A stretch of DNA of 64,000 bases, taken from assembly GCF_905475345.1 (NCBI RefSeq), contig NC_066588.1:7806001-7870000 (forward strand), read 5' to 3'. The stretch comes from Vespula vulgaris (lineage: Eukaryota; Arthropoda; Insecta; Hymenoptera; Vespidae). The notes beneath the pieces are model-generated. The model saw nothing but the letters and a program-made list of their open reading frames with translations, did no database searches and was not told the origin of the DNA. Made by a program: the position numbers and the translations under genes. Each line of letters begins with the position of its first letter. Within the stretch, counting starts at the first letter, position 1. This document shows, piece by piece, positions 43,311 through 55,589 of this stretch.

Positions 43311-45231
43311 TCCACCATACAAACTTCGATACTTTCCTGTCACTCGTTTCGACTCGCACACGCCGCAGGGTGTCTATCAAATTTATCCTCCACCCACGTT
43401 ATTTCTTTTCTCTCTTTTTCTCTTCTTTTTCTCTTAGTCTTTCACTCTTATTTTCGTTTAATCCTTAACTGGGATCAGTCGATTTTATCGAGCACAAATC
43501 TGAGTGATAAATGTAAGTATTATATACACGATCCGATAGAACAATCTTGTGTAGCACGATAAATGAAATAATTGTTTTTATTCGATCGAGTGATTATTAC
43601 CGGAACACGTAGTTTTTAAACCAAAAAAAAAAAGAATAAAAAAATAAAAAAAAGAAATAGTTAATCCAGACGAATGGATATAAATTGTGTGTGCTTTGAT
43701 AACAATCGTAATTCTAAATTTCAGATATTATCGACGAGAACTGTTAAATCCATTGAGTGTGCGTACTTGATTTTCTATAATTATGTGAATCACACGATAC
43801 ACTGAAAGATATATAATCTCATTCTCCACTATCTATCAAATAACGTACTTTTTCAATAAATTTTTCCTGAAAATAAACTTTAGATCGTTGCTTATCACGT
43901 CTTCGGCTCGACTTTTTTAAATTTGATAACCGATTTAAAACAAGTCCGCGACGACAAAACAGAAATAAGTGATAACGGACCATACGATTCTTCCAAAGCT
44001 AATCTTACTTTAAACACGTATAAGGTTGATCTAAATTCCTTTTATAATAAAAACAATATATCTGTAAACACATACACACACACGTACACGTACACGTACA
44101 CACACAGATACAAACACACACGCGTATATATATACATCACAAAATAATTTTCGAGTCGTTTTGATCAAATAAATATATAAAAGTATTTATGATATTTTAT
44201 CGCGAATTCGATTAGAATGATTAGCATTTGAAAATTATTTTTATGTATGTATAAATATATACGTAAGTTGGTCGATCTAGAGATAGAAATCCAAGGATGA
44301 GAAGAGACATCAAAGACGAAGTCAGCAGGAGTGTACCAGTGCAATAAGAGCATTTGCTCGTATGACGACGATCTGTCTAATCTTCTAACGTGGGAAGCAG
44401 TTGCTAGAGATATAGTTAGTAAGAGAGAAGAAGAAGAGAGAGTGGGAGAGAGGGTGGTGAGAGTGGGATGAGAGAAGAGGGAGAGAAGGGGGGAGAATCG
44501 AGTCTTAAGCATCACGTAGCGACGTAAACACTCATTAGCTGACCGAGTCATGCGGAAAGCTCGCAAACCGCGCGCATCCAACGTCTCTCATTATCATAAA
44601 TTATAATAATTCATTAGTCCGTACAATCACATCATTAAAATATCAAACGTGCCGTCTACTTTACTCTGGCTCGGACTACATGTTCGATCTGAATTTTACG
44701 AAGAGTAAGTGAATAAAAAATCGATCGGATAAAAAGTTGAGAAAGGGAGAGAAAAAGAAGAGAAAGAGATAGAGATAGATAGAAAGAGAGAGGGAGAATA
44801 CCAAAAAATAAAAAAGAGAGAAGAAAAAAATGCCGTGAAAAATAAATCTCCGCAATTTTGGTAACGAGACTTAACCAGATCGTAAAAAAGGAAAAAGGAC
44901 AAAGCGAATGATTAAATGGACGATGTGTCCTTGTTACGTTGTATCCAATTAAAATAACAATATATACTCAATCAAGCATTTTGCATATAAATTAAAGGAT
45001 AGAACAGATAAATACGTATGGTGGTGTATTATACGTTGTACCTGCTATCAGGCTTATCATCGATACGTTTCATTTCGGTCGTGTTACAGCCGCTTCTCAT
45101 TCTCTTTTTTCTTTTTTTAATTACGTTTCTTCGTTTCATTTTTTTGTTCCTTTCGTTCTTCTTCGTACCACGCATTCCATTCAAGCCTTTTGTTATTTTT
45201 CTTTCTTACTTTTCTTTTTTTCTTTTATTTG

Positions 45232-45235
<4 letters not shown>
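43311..45235. other. Mixed non-genic tract
   Basis: A complex patch 43311-43560, A-run 43621-43658, AC/GTAC run 44068-44135. A complex, purine-biased island at 44290-44580 is open on the minus strand for 138 codons but from a non-ATG start and with CT-type Ser/Leu coding. T-rich DNA 45090-45230. No gene is supported. Confidence 0.5.

Positions 45236-45282
<47 letters not shown>
45236..45282. repeat. (TA)n microsatellite
   Basis: About 23 TA units. Confidence 0.97.
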
Positions 45283-45286
<4 letters not shown>

Positions 45287-45431
45287 GAATGACTGTTTCG
45301 TAAAGGTGAAAAGGGGGTAGGAGAAGAAAGACTTTTGACGTTTTAGGGAGTACGATCCAAAAGGGAAAGCATAGACGCAACAGTGATACTGGACAAAGCG
45401 AGAATCGTTTCGAATTGAAGTGAGAATATAT

Positions 45432-45481
<50 letters not shown>
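45432..45481. repeat. (GA)n microsatellite
   Basis: About 24 GA units. Further GA runs are at 45616-45651 and 45833-45870. Confidence 0.97.
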
Positions 45482-45482
<1 letters not shown>

Positions 45483-45483
<1 letters not shown>

Positions 45484-45830
45484 GAGAGAGAGTGTAAAAA
45501 AAGCATCGGTCGCTTGTATTTACTGCATCGGCTTGTCAGAGAGATTCGTTGTACGTGTGCTATTTCGTTCGAACGTTTTTCATCGTATTTCTACAGAAAG
45601 CTGGATTTTCGACGAGAGAGAGAGAGAGAGAGAGAGGGAGGGAGGGAGAGTGTGCGCATGTATGTGTACGTGCGTGATATAGACGTCGTATCGATTGATA
45701 CGAGCCACGTGGTTAGGCCAACTCACACCATCTAGAAATGTATTAGAAATCCTAGCTTGAGTAACGCACGAGTGTTTTCAATGTAACTTTTACGGATCTT
45801 TAAAAAGAATCTGTTGTCTTTTTTAAAAAT

Positions 45831-45874
<44 letters not shown>

Positions 45875-46546
45875 AAAGAAATGAACAAATTTAGAGTTGA
45901 ATCAATAATTACATTATCGAGCTTTCATGTATAATATTTATGTATTATCTATATCTATTATCAATACTTTTCTTTTCATTAAGAAATCATTTTACACTTC
46001 ATTAGGCAGAATTATCGATAATACTATCAATAATTCTCATAATTCTCAGTCGAGATGCTTTAAAAAAAACGATTATCCGTGATTTAAAATCAGTAGATTT
46101 TAGCTAGCGGTTTTTAAAACTTATTGAGAGCATTCGCTCGATGAATATTCTTGTAAATCTCTCGATCAATGAGCGTAACGAGTTAATGGACCGATTTTAA
46201 TGGAATTTAATCAATTTCATTTCGCGCTCAAGTAAACGAAATACCATGGAATTTTATGGGGAGGATGGGTGAGAGGTAGATGGGGGATGGAAAGAAATAT
46301 TTATGCGAAATAATTAATTTGTTCTTCTCTTTACTCTTTCTTTTTTCTTTCTCTTTCTTTCTTCCTTTTTCTCCTTTCTTTCTTTCTTTCCTTTCTAAAA
46401 ATTATTTTCTACGTAGTATATTATTAATACCATACGTCATTTAAAGGGCATCGTAGAATGTAAAATTTTTACGCATGGCTATTACATAATATAAATCGAC
46501 GGTGAAAAGTGTAATTTTTAATTTTCCTTTAATCAATTATACATTT
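45483..46546. other. Non-genic tract with GA runs
   Basis: Two more GA runs, an 8-bp inverted repeat AGAATTAT/ATAATTCT (46008-46015 and 46030-46037), and a pyrimidine-rich stretch at 46325-46395. Confidence 0.55.
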
Positions 46547-46762
46547 TTAATCAAAGAACTTTGCTTTATATTGAAATACACGGAAGCAAAACTCGAATGA
46601 TAAAATGTTAAATATAGAAGAGAGAAGGAACCTTTGCACGAATCGTTCAAAACGGGTCACTATTTGAATAATGTATGCTCTGAAAATGGCATTGTTAATT
46701 ATGTTTCTTACCGCCTTCTCTATGTTTCGCGTGATACTTGCATCAACTTTAATAGAATGCAA
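46547..46762 (-). CDS. Candidate 71-codon exon-like frame, no family recognised
   Basis: A minus-strand frame, open from a TGA upstream of 46762, reads SIKVDASITRNIEKAVRNII and continues with amphipathic basic/aromatic sequence (RFERFVQRFL) to a TAA at 46547. It is non-repetitive and lies in AT-rich DNA, but has no in-frame ATG; it would need a spliced start. Low to moderate candidate. Confidence 0.17.
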   Translation of the reverse strand: MHSIKVDASITRNIEKAVRNIINNAIFRAYIIQIVTRFERFVQRFLLSSIFNILSFEFCFRVFQYKAKFFD

Positions 46763-46935
46763 TGTTGTAAATAGAGGAATTCAATTAGGCGAGGAAATTG
46801 CATGATTGCATTCATCATCGAATTTTCCCGAAGATAACTCGGAACTTTAATTAAATCTCTGCCGATGTAATTGATTATATAATAAAAGCCAGGGTGCGTG
46901 AATATAATTGAACGTATCGACTTTACCTAGAATAT

Positions 46936-46944
46936 TATAAAAGG
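46936..46944 (+). promoter_or_regulatory. TATAAAAGG box upstream of a 12-bp minisatellite
   Basis: Consensus TATAAAAGG, with a TCATT initiator-like string 25 bp downstream (46959-46963). No coding frame follows. It may mark an unannotated transcript start or be chance. Confidence 0.15.
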
Positions 46945-47009
46945 AACATGCAATTAACTCATTGACAGAGGCAACGAACACGACGATCAAAGAGGATACT
47001 TTCGATCAC

Positions 47010-47096
47010 ATCGATGTAATCATTGATGTAATTATTGATTTAATCATTGATGTAATCATCGATGTAATCATCGATGTAACAATCATCGATATAATT
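47010..47096 (+). repeat. 12-bp minisatellite ATYGATGTAATC, seven copies
   Basis: Consecutive units of AT(C/T)GATGTAAT(C/T); the sixth carries a 3-bp insertion. Each unit contains a TAAT core and an ATYGAT string, so the array multiplies homeodomain-type sites. Confidence 0.85.
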
Positions 47097-47199
47097 ATCA
47101 CTGTCGATCCGGCTTTTATCGTGTATCCGTGGAAACACTAAATTTTAATTAATTATTTCCGGTCGAGACGATACGATAGCGTCTGTAAAAATATAAAAG

Positions 47200-47202
<3 letters not shown>

Positions 47203-47238
<36 letters not shown>

Positions 47239-47248
47239 AGAGAAAGAA
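47203..47248. repeat. (GA)n microsatellite
   Basis: GA then GAAA units. Confidence 0.93.
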
Positions 47249-49362
47249 AGAAACAAGATATAGAAAATTGCAAGGAAAAGATAATTGTTAAAAGCATTGA
47301 ATTTCTTCCCCCTTGAAATTTATACTTGACAATATTTCTTGATTTACACGCTTCTAAAACTATTTTCAATCGATTCGATCGAAATTCGATCTGTGTAAAT
47401 ATCTTTTAAAATATCTTTCAATATATACAGATAATTTTTATTAAAATATCTTTTTTAACGTAGACGTATCATATTTGTGTTAAATGCGATACTTTAATCA
47501 ATAAAAATGGAGGACAACGTTGAATAAAGAAAAGAGAAAAAAAGAAGGGAGAAAATAAGAGAAGAAAAGATTAAATTGCGAGAACTTTTTGAGAGAAGAT
47601 GAGATATATTATTGAGAAGAAAGACGTAACGTAGATGAAATCGGTGGTCGGATCGACGAGAGGATAAAGAGGGTTTGGTCGTTCGGGAAACAGGAGGAAA
47701 CGGTAACGCTAGTCGATCTTCGAAAGCGAAAGAGAGAATTGGCCCATCGTTCTTCGCCAATTTATGCTTTGCTCGGCTGAAAAATGTTAGAGGTTCGAGA
47801 ACGTAAAAAGCATTTCAATCTCGAATTGGATGCATGGCCTGACGGGCTACGGATGACGGCCGTCCTGCTCTTCGATTTTAGTCCCCCTTTTCTTTTTCCT
47901 TCAATGCTTTTCGTTACGTCATGCCCATTTTAGTTCGTCGAGGTAAAACGAAAAAAAAATCGTTTCGTTCGGGAAAATGTGAAAAATGAAAATCTGAGTT
48001 AATAGAAGCGATCGTTGGAGTATCATTTAACCATATCTTCAATCAATTAATTACATCTACGCGTTCATCGTCTTTCATTCTCATTGTTCGTTTTTTTTTT
48101 ATTTTTTTTTATTTAATTTTATTTTTTAGACTTCATCGTTCAACCTTTCTCTTATTTATTTATTTATTTATTTATTTATTCGTTTGTTTGTCTGTTTATT
48201 TATTTTTCATCGTTCTTCTTTTTATTTATTTCTTCGCGCTTAAATTTCTCGCTTATCAATCTATTCGACTTGTTAATAATATCGTCCTTTTATTCTCGTT
48301 CATTAACTTGTTAATAATCATATAATTCTAATCGTGTAAAAGAATTCTAAACGGAAGAAATCCGTTCGTTCTTTAAACCATGATATTACGAGATTGTGTA
48401 AAAAGAAAATTACTCTTTTTTTTTTAAATTTCGTACGGGATCAAAAATACGAGAAAGAAGACTAAGTTCCATATTAAAATTTTGAAAGAATCTATTTCTC
48501 CTTTTATTAATTTCTTGACATCAGAAATATGACAGGGATATTATCTTTTGAATATAGAACAAAGTGGAAATCCCAATGGAAGTATTACAACATCGAAGGA
48601 TAAATGTGAATATACATGTAATGTGAATATACACACGTATATATATATATATATATATATATAGTACGTAGGTATGTATGTATGTATGTGAAAATTTCTG
48701 ATTCGTTTTCGATGATCGTTCAACGCGGGTGTCCTCGATATTTTTCGGCGTTAGATAACGCACACTTGGGAAATAGAGAACGATCCACCGTACGAAATTA
48801 TGGTCTTTCTTGGGAAAATGGATATTTTACCGTATGAAATCCACTATGAAGTGCACGTTTATCTTTCTCCCTTTTAGTACGATTTCTCCCTTCTACGAAA
48901 ATACATGTATCTCATATTTCTCTCTTTGTCTCTCTTCCCTTCTCTCTTTTTCTCCATTCATTCGGAACAAGCATAAAGGGTAACCTTTCTTTCCCTCTTT
49001 CTCTCTTTCTCTCTCTTTCTATTTCTCTATCATGTTTATGATCTGTCTTATAATACGATGTACCATTTTCTTTTCTTTCTTTCTCGCTTTCTTTTATAAT
49101 ATTTATTCCTATCATATTACTTTCTTTATTCAACATTCGTCCATATCGCTATATCTTTATTAGGTATAATAAAATGAAAATGTCTTATTATTGTTTTCTG
49201 TAATTTTACAGAAATCTTTTGTTATCATTTTCTTTTCTTTTATAGTACGTACATATGTATGTACTTTATATTTTGATAAAAGGAAATCGTGAAACGTGGA
49301 AATCGATTTTAACGATATCGATAATAAACGATCCAATGATATATATAGATAGTATGAAACGA
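47249..49362. other. Mixed non-genic tract
   Basis: AT-rich 47280-47510, complex purine-rich 47510-47760, a GC-richer patch 47770-47900 with the palindrome GACGGCCGTC (47855-47864), (TTTA)n 48160-48215, TA run 48640-48663, a 44-bp tandem duplication (48765-48853), CT-rich 48915-49030. No gene is supported. Confidence 0.5.
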
Positions 49363-49446
<84 letters not shown>

Positions 49447-49472
49447 TGATGATGATAATGATGATAATGATA
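49363..49472. repeat. (TAC)n(TAA)n(TGA)n compound triplet array
   Basis: About 14 TAC/CTA units change to about 16 ATA/TAA units and then to mixed TGA/TAA. The motif changes by single substitutions along one continuous array. Confidence 0.95.
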
Positions 49473-49734
49473 GACAGCAGGAACATACGTAAATAAGTAC
49501 GTATATAGTTCGATATCGCGAATATGCGTCCTCGAGAACGTTTATCGTATTTATACATACACTATGTCCGGAATTCGAATGTTCCTCGTAATTCCCTTTT
49601 CGTGCTCTTAAAAGTCTCTACAACATCCGCTTATGGGTCGATCTAGTAGAAGTACCTATTCACCGGCCAACGGGATTTCCTACTGGTAGAGCTAAACGCG
49701 CACGTTTAGAATCGAGCCGTGAAATAATGCTCCT

Positions 49735-50138
49735 ATGAGTATGATGACGATGATTATGGTAATGATGATAACGATGGTGATTATTTATGATGATAGTATG
49801 GTATGAACTAAAAGTGATTTGTTTCTTTTTAATTTCTTTCCCTTTTCTTTTTTTTTTCGTCACTTTCGTTATTTCTCTCTCTCTCTCTCTCTCTGTCTTT
49901 TTTTTTTTTTTTTTTTTTTTTTTTTATTATAATGAGGATGACGATAAGAATGATTATAGTAGTACGATAGGAAGTAAAAATGTTTTCTCTCTTTTCGTTA
50001 TTTATTTATTTCAAGATAAATATTATTGTGTGGTCGATGATGATGATGATGATGGTGATTATGGTGATGCTGGTTATGGTGATGGTGGTAATAGTTGTAC
50101 GACACGAGAGAAAAGTGATTTATCTTTTCTTTTAATTT
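49735..50138 (+). repeat. Threefold GAT-rich repeat with conserved tails
   Basis: Copies at about 49735-49850, 49930-50000 and 50034-50138. Each has a GAT/GGT block, a tag-tacga-type string, then gaaaagtgattt or a relative and a TCTTTT tract. A CT run and a 28-nt T run lie between copies 1 and 2. Confidence 0.65.
49873..49925. repeat. (CT)n followed by a 28-nt T run
   Basis: CT units, GTC, then uninterrupted T from 49898. Confidence 0.95.
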
Positions 50139-50876
50139 AATTTATTATATTCGATTCCATCGTTATTTATTTATTTATTTATTTATTGTTTTATTTCTTT
50201 ATTTATTTTTTTATGAAAGAAAATATCGACATTTTCAAATATTCTTTTTTCTACGCTTTTTCTAAGAAAGCTTTCCGTTCTTATCCTCTTTTTCTTCTCT
50301 TTTTCCAAGTTGAAAAGACCTTTAACTCGAACTCGACTAAACTTACTCTTTTACTTCCCTTTGACTACTACTACATCATTTCGTTATTTTACTTCATCGA
50401 CTCGTTCCGTTTATTCGATTTTATCTTATAGGTCGACAGGTCGATTTCAGTTTAACGATTAGATTTTAGTTCCATGAAAATCGTTAAGTCGTTTCTTAGT
50501 TACTTTTTTTTCTAAATATTATTTTACATACATATATATATATATATATATGTAATTTTTGTGTTGTTAGTTTCTTCATTATTAATGCCAATATTAACTT
50601 TACAATCTAAAAATCTAATTCTATAGAATTTTTTTATTTGATTTGTCAATCTTCGGATTCGTCCATTTTGTTTTTCTTCTTCCTTTGACGATTTCAATCT
50701 TTAAAGTTAATCTTTATTAGAAAATCCTATGCGATTTCGTTTGCAATTAACGACTTTGATAACTCTCACGCTTTTTTCTAAGATCCTCTTAATGTAATAG
50801 AATTTTAATCGGTTTATCGCTTCACAAATTTTACAGCTTTCGTAGTAGTCGATTAAAACGATAGGGATTGAAATGT

Positions 50877-51200
50877 ATGATTGGAATTTTAACGAGCAAA
50901 AAATTAAAATACAATACAATTGTGTCTCGTCGTTCTTTTTCCTTTTCTTTTTATGTTAATATCGTGAAACTTTCTAATATAAAATATTCGTCTCGTTTAA
51001 CTTCTGTAACATTTATTCTTGAAGATTTTGAAGACTCAATCGAAGTCGTATATCAAAAGATCACTGAACATAAATCCCTACCTACGAACGTAGGTATGTA
51101 TATATGTATGTATGTATGTATGTACGTATGTATGTACGTACGTACGGTGAAGTTAACGTTTGAAGAAATTCGCTTTCCGGTTGAACGAAGTTGGGTCTAA
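50877..51200 (+). CDS. Candidate 107-residue ORF with in-frame TATG repeat
   Basis: ATG at 50877 opens 107 codons: MIGILTSKKLKYNTIVSRRS, hydrophobic and aromatic sequence, then an acidic stretch (ILEDFEDSIEVVYQKITEHK). An in-frame (TATG)n segment follows (Met-Tyr-Val-Cys), then unique sequence again (RTVKLTFEEIRFPVERSWV) to TAA. Mixed sequence on both sides of a tetranucleotide repeat in one frame is unusual, because most repeat lengths would break the frame. It could still be chance; -3 is T, so start context is weak. No family recognised. Confidence 0.2.
   Translation: MIGILTSKKLKYNTIVSRRSFSFSFYVNIVKLSNIKYSSRLTSVTFILEDFEDSIEVVYQKITEHKSLPTNVGMYICMYVCMYVCMYVRTVKLTFEEIRFPVERSWV
51093..51145. 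repeat. (TATG)n tetranucleotide microsatellite
   Basis: TATG/TACG units over about 53 bp. Confidence 0.93.
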
Positions 51201-51494
51201 CGATATTCGTCAAAGAGAAATGGGTTGGATATCTGTTCGAGGATTACACTGCTGGCTAACATGTGAATCGACTCGACGAACGATCGATTTCTTTGATTAA
51301 AGTTTTTACTCAAATATTTCGAATCTGTTTTTTAAAATAAAAAAGATTTTTAAAAATCTTTTTCTATTTCTAACTGATTTTATTTTAAGAAAATAATATA
51401 TTATTATAAAGGTTATTTCTTTTCTTTTCTTTTTTTTTTTTAAGATAATAAAAAACGAATTTTGTCAGCAAATTTATAAAACATCATATCTTGA

Positions 51495-51497
<3 letters not shown>

Positions 51498-51540
<43 letters not shown>
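51498..51540. repeat. (TA)n microsatellite
   Basis: About 21 TA units. Confidence 0.97.
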
Positions 51541-51544
<4 letters not shown>

Positions 51545-51787
51545 GTATTTTTGAAGTATACTTTTATTTTATTGTTAAAAAATAATCGTCACTTTATATC
51601 TCGAAAATATCATTTTTTATTTTCTTTTTAATTCAGAAAGATTTGTTCAGTATTATATATGTAATATTTAATTTGATTTAATTGTTATTAGTATGAGTTA
51701 TATTATTCTTTTTTTTTTTGTAAATGTGAAACGATGTATAAATTTTATACATTTGATTTATAGACGCCCATTAACGTTTATTATTAT

Positions 51788-51822
51788 TATTTTATTTTAT
51801 TTTATTTTATTTTATTTTATTA
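51788..51822. repeat. (TTTTA)n pentanucleotide microsatellite
   Basis: About six units of ATTTT. Confidence 0.93.
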
Positions 51823-53337
51823 TCTATATATGGGATTCACGATGAAAATAACATGATGAAAGATCTCTCATTTCTGGATCAGTTCAACGAAAGATTCACA
51901 AAAGAGGATAAGAAACATCAATGACTTTTTAGTTTGTTGGCATAAATCCAAGACACCTTCGAGAAGTCGTCCTGTTGATTTTCTCTTTTTTTTTCAAACA
52001 AAACAAAAGAGGAGATCTTCTACCAAGCTTTTCATTCACGTAGGTGGAAAATGTCTATTGTGAATGCGTGCCTCGTCATCAGATTTTAAAATGAAAAAGA
52101 GAGAGAGAGAGAGAAAAAGAGAGAGATAGAGAACGAACAAAGTCATATTATTTCTTACGATTTACATTCATAATATGCTGATTCTTAATGAATCATTCTT
52201 CGCAAGATTAGAATCATCAGATTAGATAATACGAATGTGAAATGACAGTACAATGAAATTTATAGGTATATATATATATATATACGTTGGAATTAAATTT
52301 TTATGAACTGTATTTTTTATCGCATACAAAAACAAAAGGAAAAAAAAAGAGAGATAAATGCATGCATAAAATATTGAAAATGAATTAAATCGCGTTAAAA
52401 ATTATTTATTTAATTATATTGGTTATATTATTTATATAAAAATTTTAATCGTCTCGATTACAATTTGATCAATTACGTTTTATTATTGATTATATGTGTT
52501 AATTTATAATTTCATAGGTTGATCTATAATCGTTATAACGATGATCATTATTGTAATCGAGAAATAGATAGTAATATTTATCGGGATATAGATTTTCTTT
52601 ATTAACAGTATTTGCTTTATTTCGAAGATACCTTTCATTGATTTCTTCGTATACAATTTTAAACAGGTTAACGTCACTCGAACTCGGTTGTACTCGGGAA
52701 GATTAAATATTCATTTTATCCGCTTGGTTGCTTCTTCTCTCGATAGAAAAACTTTCTCATGAAATTAATATGAAAATCGAATTAGTGCTCGTAGGCGAAC
52801 TCGTTTTATCAAATTCGTTTTAATTATTTATTTGTATATTTTTCTTTCTTTTTTCCTTTTTTTTTTCTCTTTTTCTTTTTATTCCTTTCTCCTTTCTTTT
52901 CCCTTTAAAAGAATATATTCGCCGTTTACTCGCGTAAAACCAGTTTCATCGTTCGACGATTGCTAAACTGTAAAATTTTTCGCGAGGAAAATTTAGTCGA
53001 TGGATCGATTATTATTATTATTATTATTATTTTTTTTTTATTATGGAAATAATAAAATTAAATTCCTTGAGAAAGATTGATATCAATTTTTTATATAAAT
53101 CTGATTACATATTTAAGAATCTTATAAATCTCATTTGTGATATATTATCGCGTAGATTTTTTCTTTCAGTCGGATTTTTTATTAAAAAATTGTCTAAGGA
53201 AAAGAAAGAAAGAAAAATTAATCTAGATATTTGTTGATTACAAAGGCTTATATTATACGTATTGAAAAGGTATTCTAATAGATTAAATAAATAAATCATT
53301 AATTTATAATTATTATTTATAATCGTTTAATGAATCA
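51823..53337. other. AT-rich non-genic tract
   Basis: GA-rich 52100-52131, TA run 52267-52284, (ATT)n near 53010-53030. A 64-codon AT-rich frame (53043-53237, ATG start) is present without other support. Confidence 0.55.
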
Positions 53338-53559
53338 ATGATTTCAATGAGATTAAATTCCATCAGATTTGATATAAGGAAAGACGGAGTGAATTATTTC
53401 ATGCTTTTACATATTGCATATTGCATATCCAATACGTTTATTCGTCTGTTCGATATTCGTCAGATTTACGTCAATCTGATTCGTTCCCGAAGTGTTCCAC
53501 ATCCGTCAGATCGAATCGGTGCCAAGAATGCGAAGGAAAAAAGAAATAAAATTATATGA
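53338..53559 (+). CDS. Candidate 73-residue ORF, no family recognised
   Basis: ATG opens 73 codons: MISMRLNSIRFDIRKDGVNY, a hydrophobic middle and a basic tail (PHPSDRIGAKNAKEKRNKII). Weak start context (T at -3). Non-repetitive, partly in a GC-richer patch (53460-53545). Chance is a fair alternative. Confidence 0.15.
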   Translation: MISMRLNSIRFDIRKDGVNYFMLLHIAYCISNTFIRLFDIRQIYVNLIRSRSVPHPSDRIGAKNAKEKRNKII

Positions 53560-54282
53560 ATATCACAGTGTGAATATTGAAATAATTTCGTGCTAATATC
53601 TTGTCGATTGAGATATTCGATGAAAATATTTCCAAAAAAGAAAGAAAATATAATGTACGTGTCGGGAAATTGAATAAAAAATTGATTATAAAGTATTTTC
53701 AAAATTATATAAAAAATGTTTCATCGATTATTTCAATTATCTCATATTCTGACAAAATCTAAGCGACATCTACGAAAAATAAACAAACAAACAAATAAAT
53801 AAATAAACAAATAATCTCTTACTTCTTTATACATTTCTATGAAGAATTTTATTCTATTTGGAAGTATATTTCTCACGTAGATGTATTTCAATTATTATAT
53901 TATTATATTATATATTTCAATAATGTTTCTTTTTCCGAATATCGATTGATCAGTTAGAGACTAGAGTTTCGAAAATAGAAATATTCCTTTGATTATTTTG
54001 AAATACGATAAAAGCGATGCTTTCAAAGATATCTTAAAAGAAAAGGGAAAATACCAAAGTAAAAAAGAAAAAGAGGAGTAAATATAATCGGAAGTATTTT
54101 CATCAGTGTTAGTAGAATCTTCTTGAATAATTTCAAACCTTGTAGGAGGTTAATAATATCGATCGTGGTGTGTTTTGCAAAATCGAACCATCTCCTTAGC
54201 CGAGTATCAGCCCCGATGGCATAAACCGATAATACTAGGGCGTAATTTACAACGTAAGTACCGTGTCTTGTTACGTGTGTGA

Positions 54283-54315
54283 GAAATAGAGAGAGAGAGA
54301 GAGAGAACGAGATAG

Positions 54316-54350
<35 letters not shown>

Positions 54351-54360
54351 TGGAGAGAGA
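54283..54360. repeat. (GA)n/(GATA)n compound microsatellite
   Basis: GA, GATA and GA segments in series. Confidence 0.93.
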
Positions 54361-54784
54361 CTGAGACTTGGCAAGGTTGTGTGTGTCCTTGAAAGGAGCT
54401 TGATGTGTAAGTAACAACACCTTCTGGCAATGTGTTTCACTTGTAAATAACTTAACCACAACGACGAAGACATCGAGATGAAACGTTTTACCAGATAATT
54501 TACCAAGAAGAGAATCTAAAACCGATCATTTATATATTCATTCGAAGATAACTCCATCTTTTATTTTCTTGCGTGTATATCCTCGAAGTAAGTACTTGGT
54601 ATTTCTTTCATTCTTTGGTTTTATATTTTAAATTCAAAAAAAAAATAATAATAATAATAATAAAATAAAAGGAAACAGACAAAAAGAAAAGGAATGAATA
54701 AGCACGCTCATATATAAAATACGAGTATATAAAATAATAAAAATTATATTGCATCGTACATTGTTATGTGTTTGTAGTTTGGTA

Positions 54785-55145
54785 CAACGAAGTGTTAACA
54801 TTTTCTATGAGAGTTAATTTTTAAAAGAGTTGGACGTTAATATGGATGTGTTTATATATATGTGTGCGAAAGAAAAAGAGGACATCGTCTAGGTTATAGT
54901 CTAGGTCATAACGTTTATAGAATCGTTCATAAGAATTAGTAAACATTCCTTTTTATTGTTTCGTGCCCTTATAACAGAGAAAAGGTCATATCTACAATTC
55001 AGTTTAGACGCTCGTCTCGTTAACACGTATATAATTTATCGTCTTGAGAGATAAAAGTTATGGGATTATTCGGTGGAATACGTGTTTTATAAATTTCGAG
55101 GACGTAATCGTTTTATTCATTACGCGAAGTATTTCGAACAATTCC
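54785..55145 (+). repeat. Copy A1 of a three-copy repeat family
   Basis: Shares tcataacgtttatagaatcg, aagaattagtaaa, cctttttattgtttc and tatataatttatcgtctt with copy A3 at 62050-62395, 7.25 kb away in the same orientation. Confidence 0.85.
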
Positions 55146-55183
55146 AAAAAAAAAAAAATATTTGAAGTATAAATTGAATAAAT

Positions 55184-55365
55184 CCAGAGAAAAAGTTGGA
55201 AGCTTCAGTACAGTTTGAACATGCGTCTCATTAACGCGTATATAATTTACTATCTTCGAATAGAAAAGTTATAGAAGTGTTCGATGCGAGTACGTGTGTG
55301 TGCGTTTTATAAATTCCGATCATACAATCCTTTTATTAATTTCGTAAAAATTAATATAATGTGTT
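55184..55365 (+). repeat. Copy A2 (3' part) of the family
   Basis: Matches the 3' half of A1 at a 211-bp offset (ttaacgcgtatataattta, aaagttatag, cgttttataaatt). Confidence 0.8.
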
Positions 55366-55589
55366 AAAACGTAGATCTAGTTTGATGGATTATGAGTATT
55401 AATATTTCGATGGAACGATAAAATAAAATAGATAGAAGAGAAAAATAGTAAAAAGAATTTATATTTCCTACGGCAATATAACGTGTTAATTGTTGATTGA
55501 ATTTTTAATTACTCGCGAGTGTGTTTATATGATTCTATATTAGAAAGTGAGGGAGAAGAAAATTTACATATTTCGTTATAAATGGCGTA

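Noticed and set aside
44165..44581. 138-codon minus-strand frame as a gene
   Set aside because: Non-ATG start at the edge, Ser/Leu-rich purine-tract coding in the middle, Ile/Tyr tail from AT-rich DNA.
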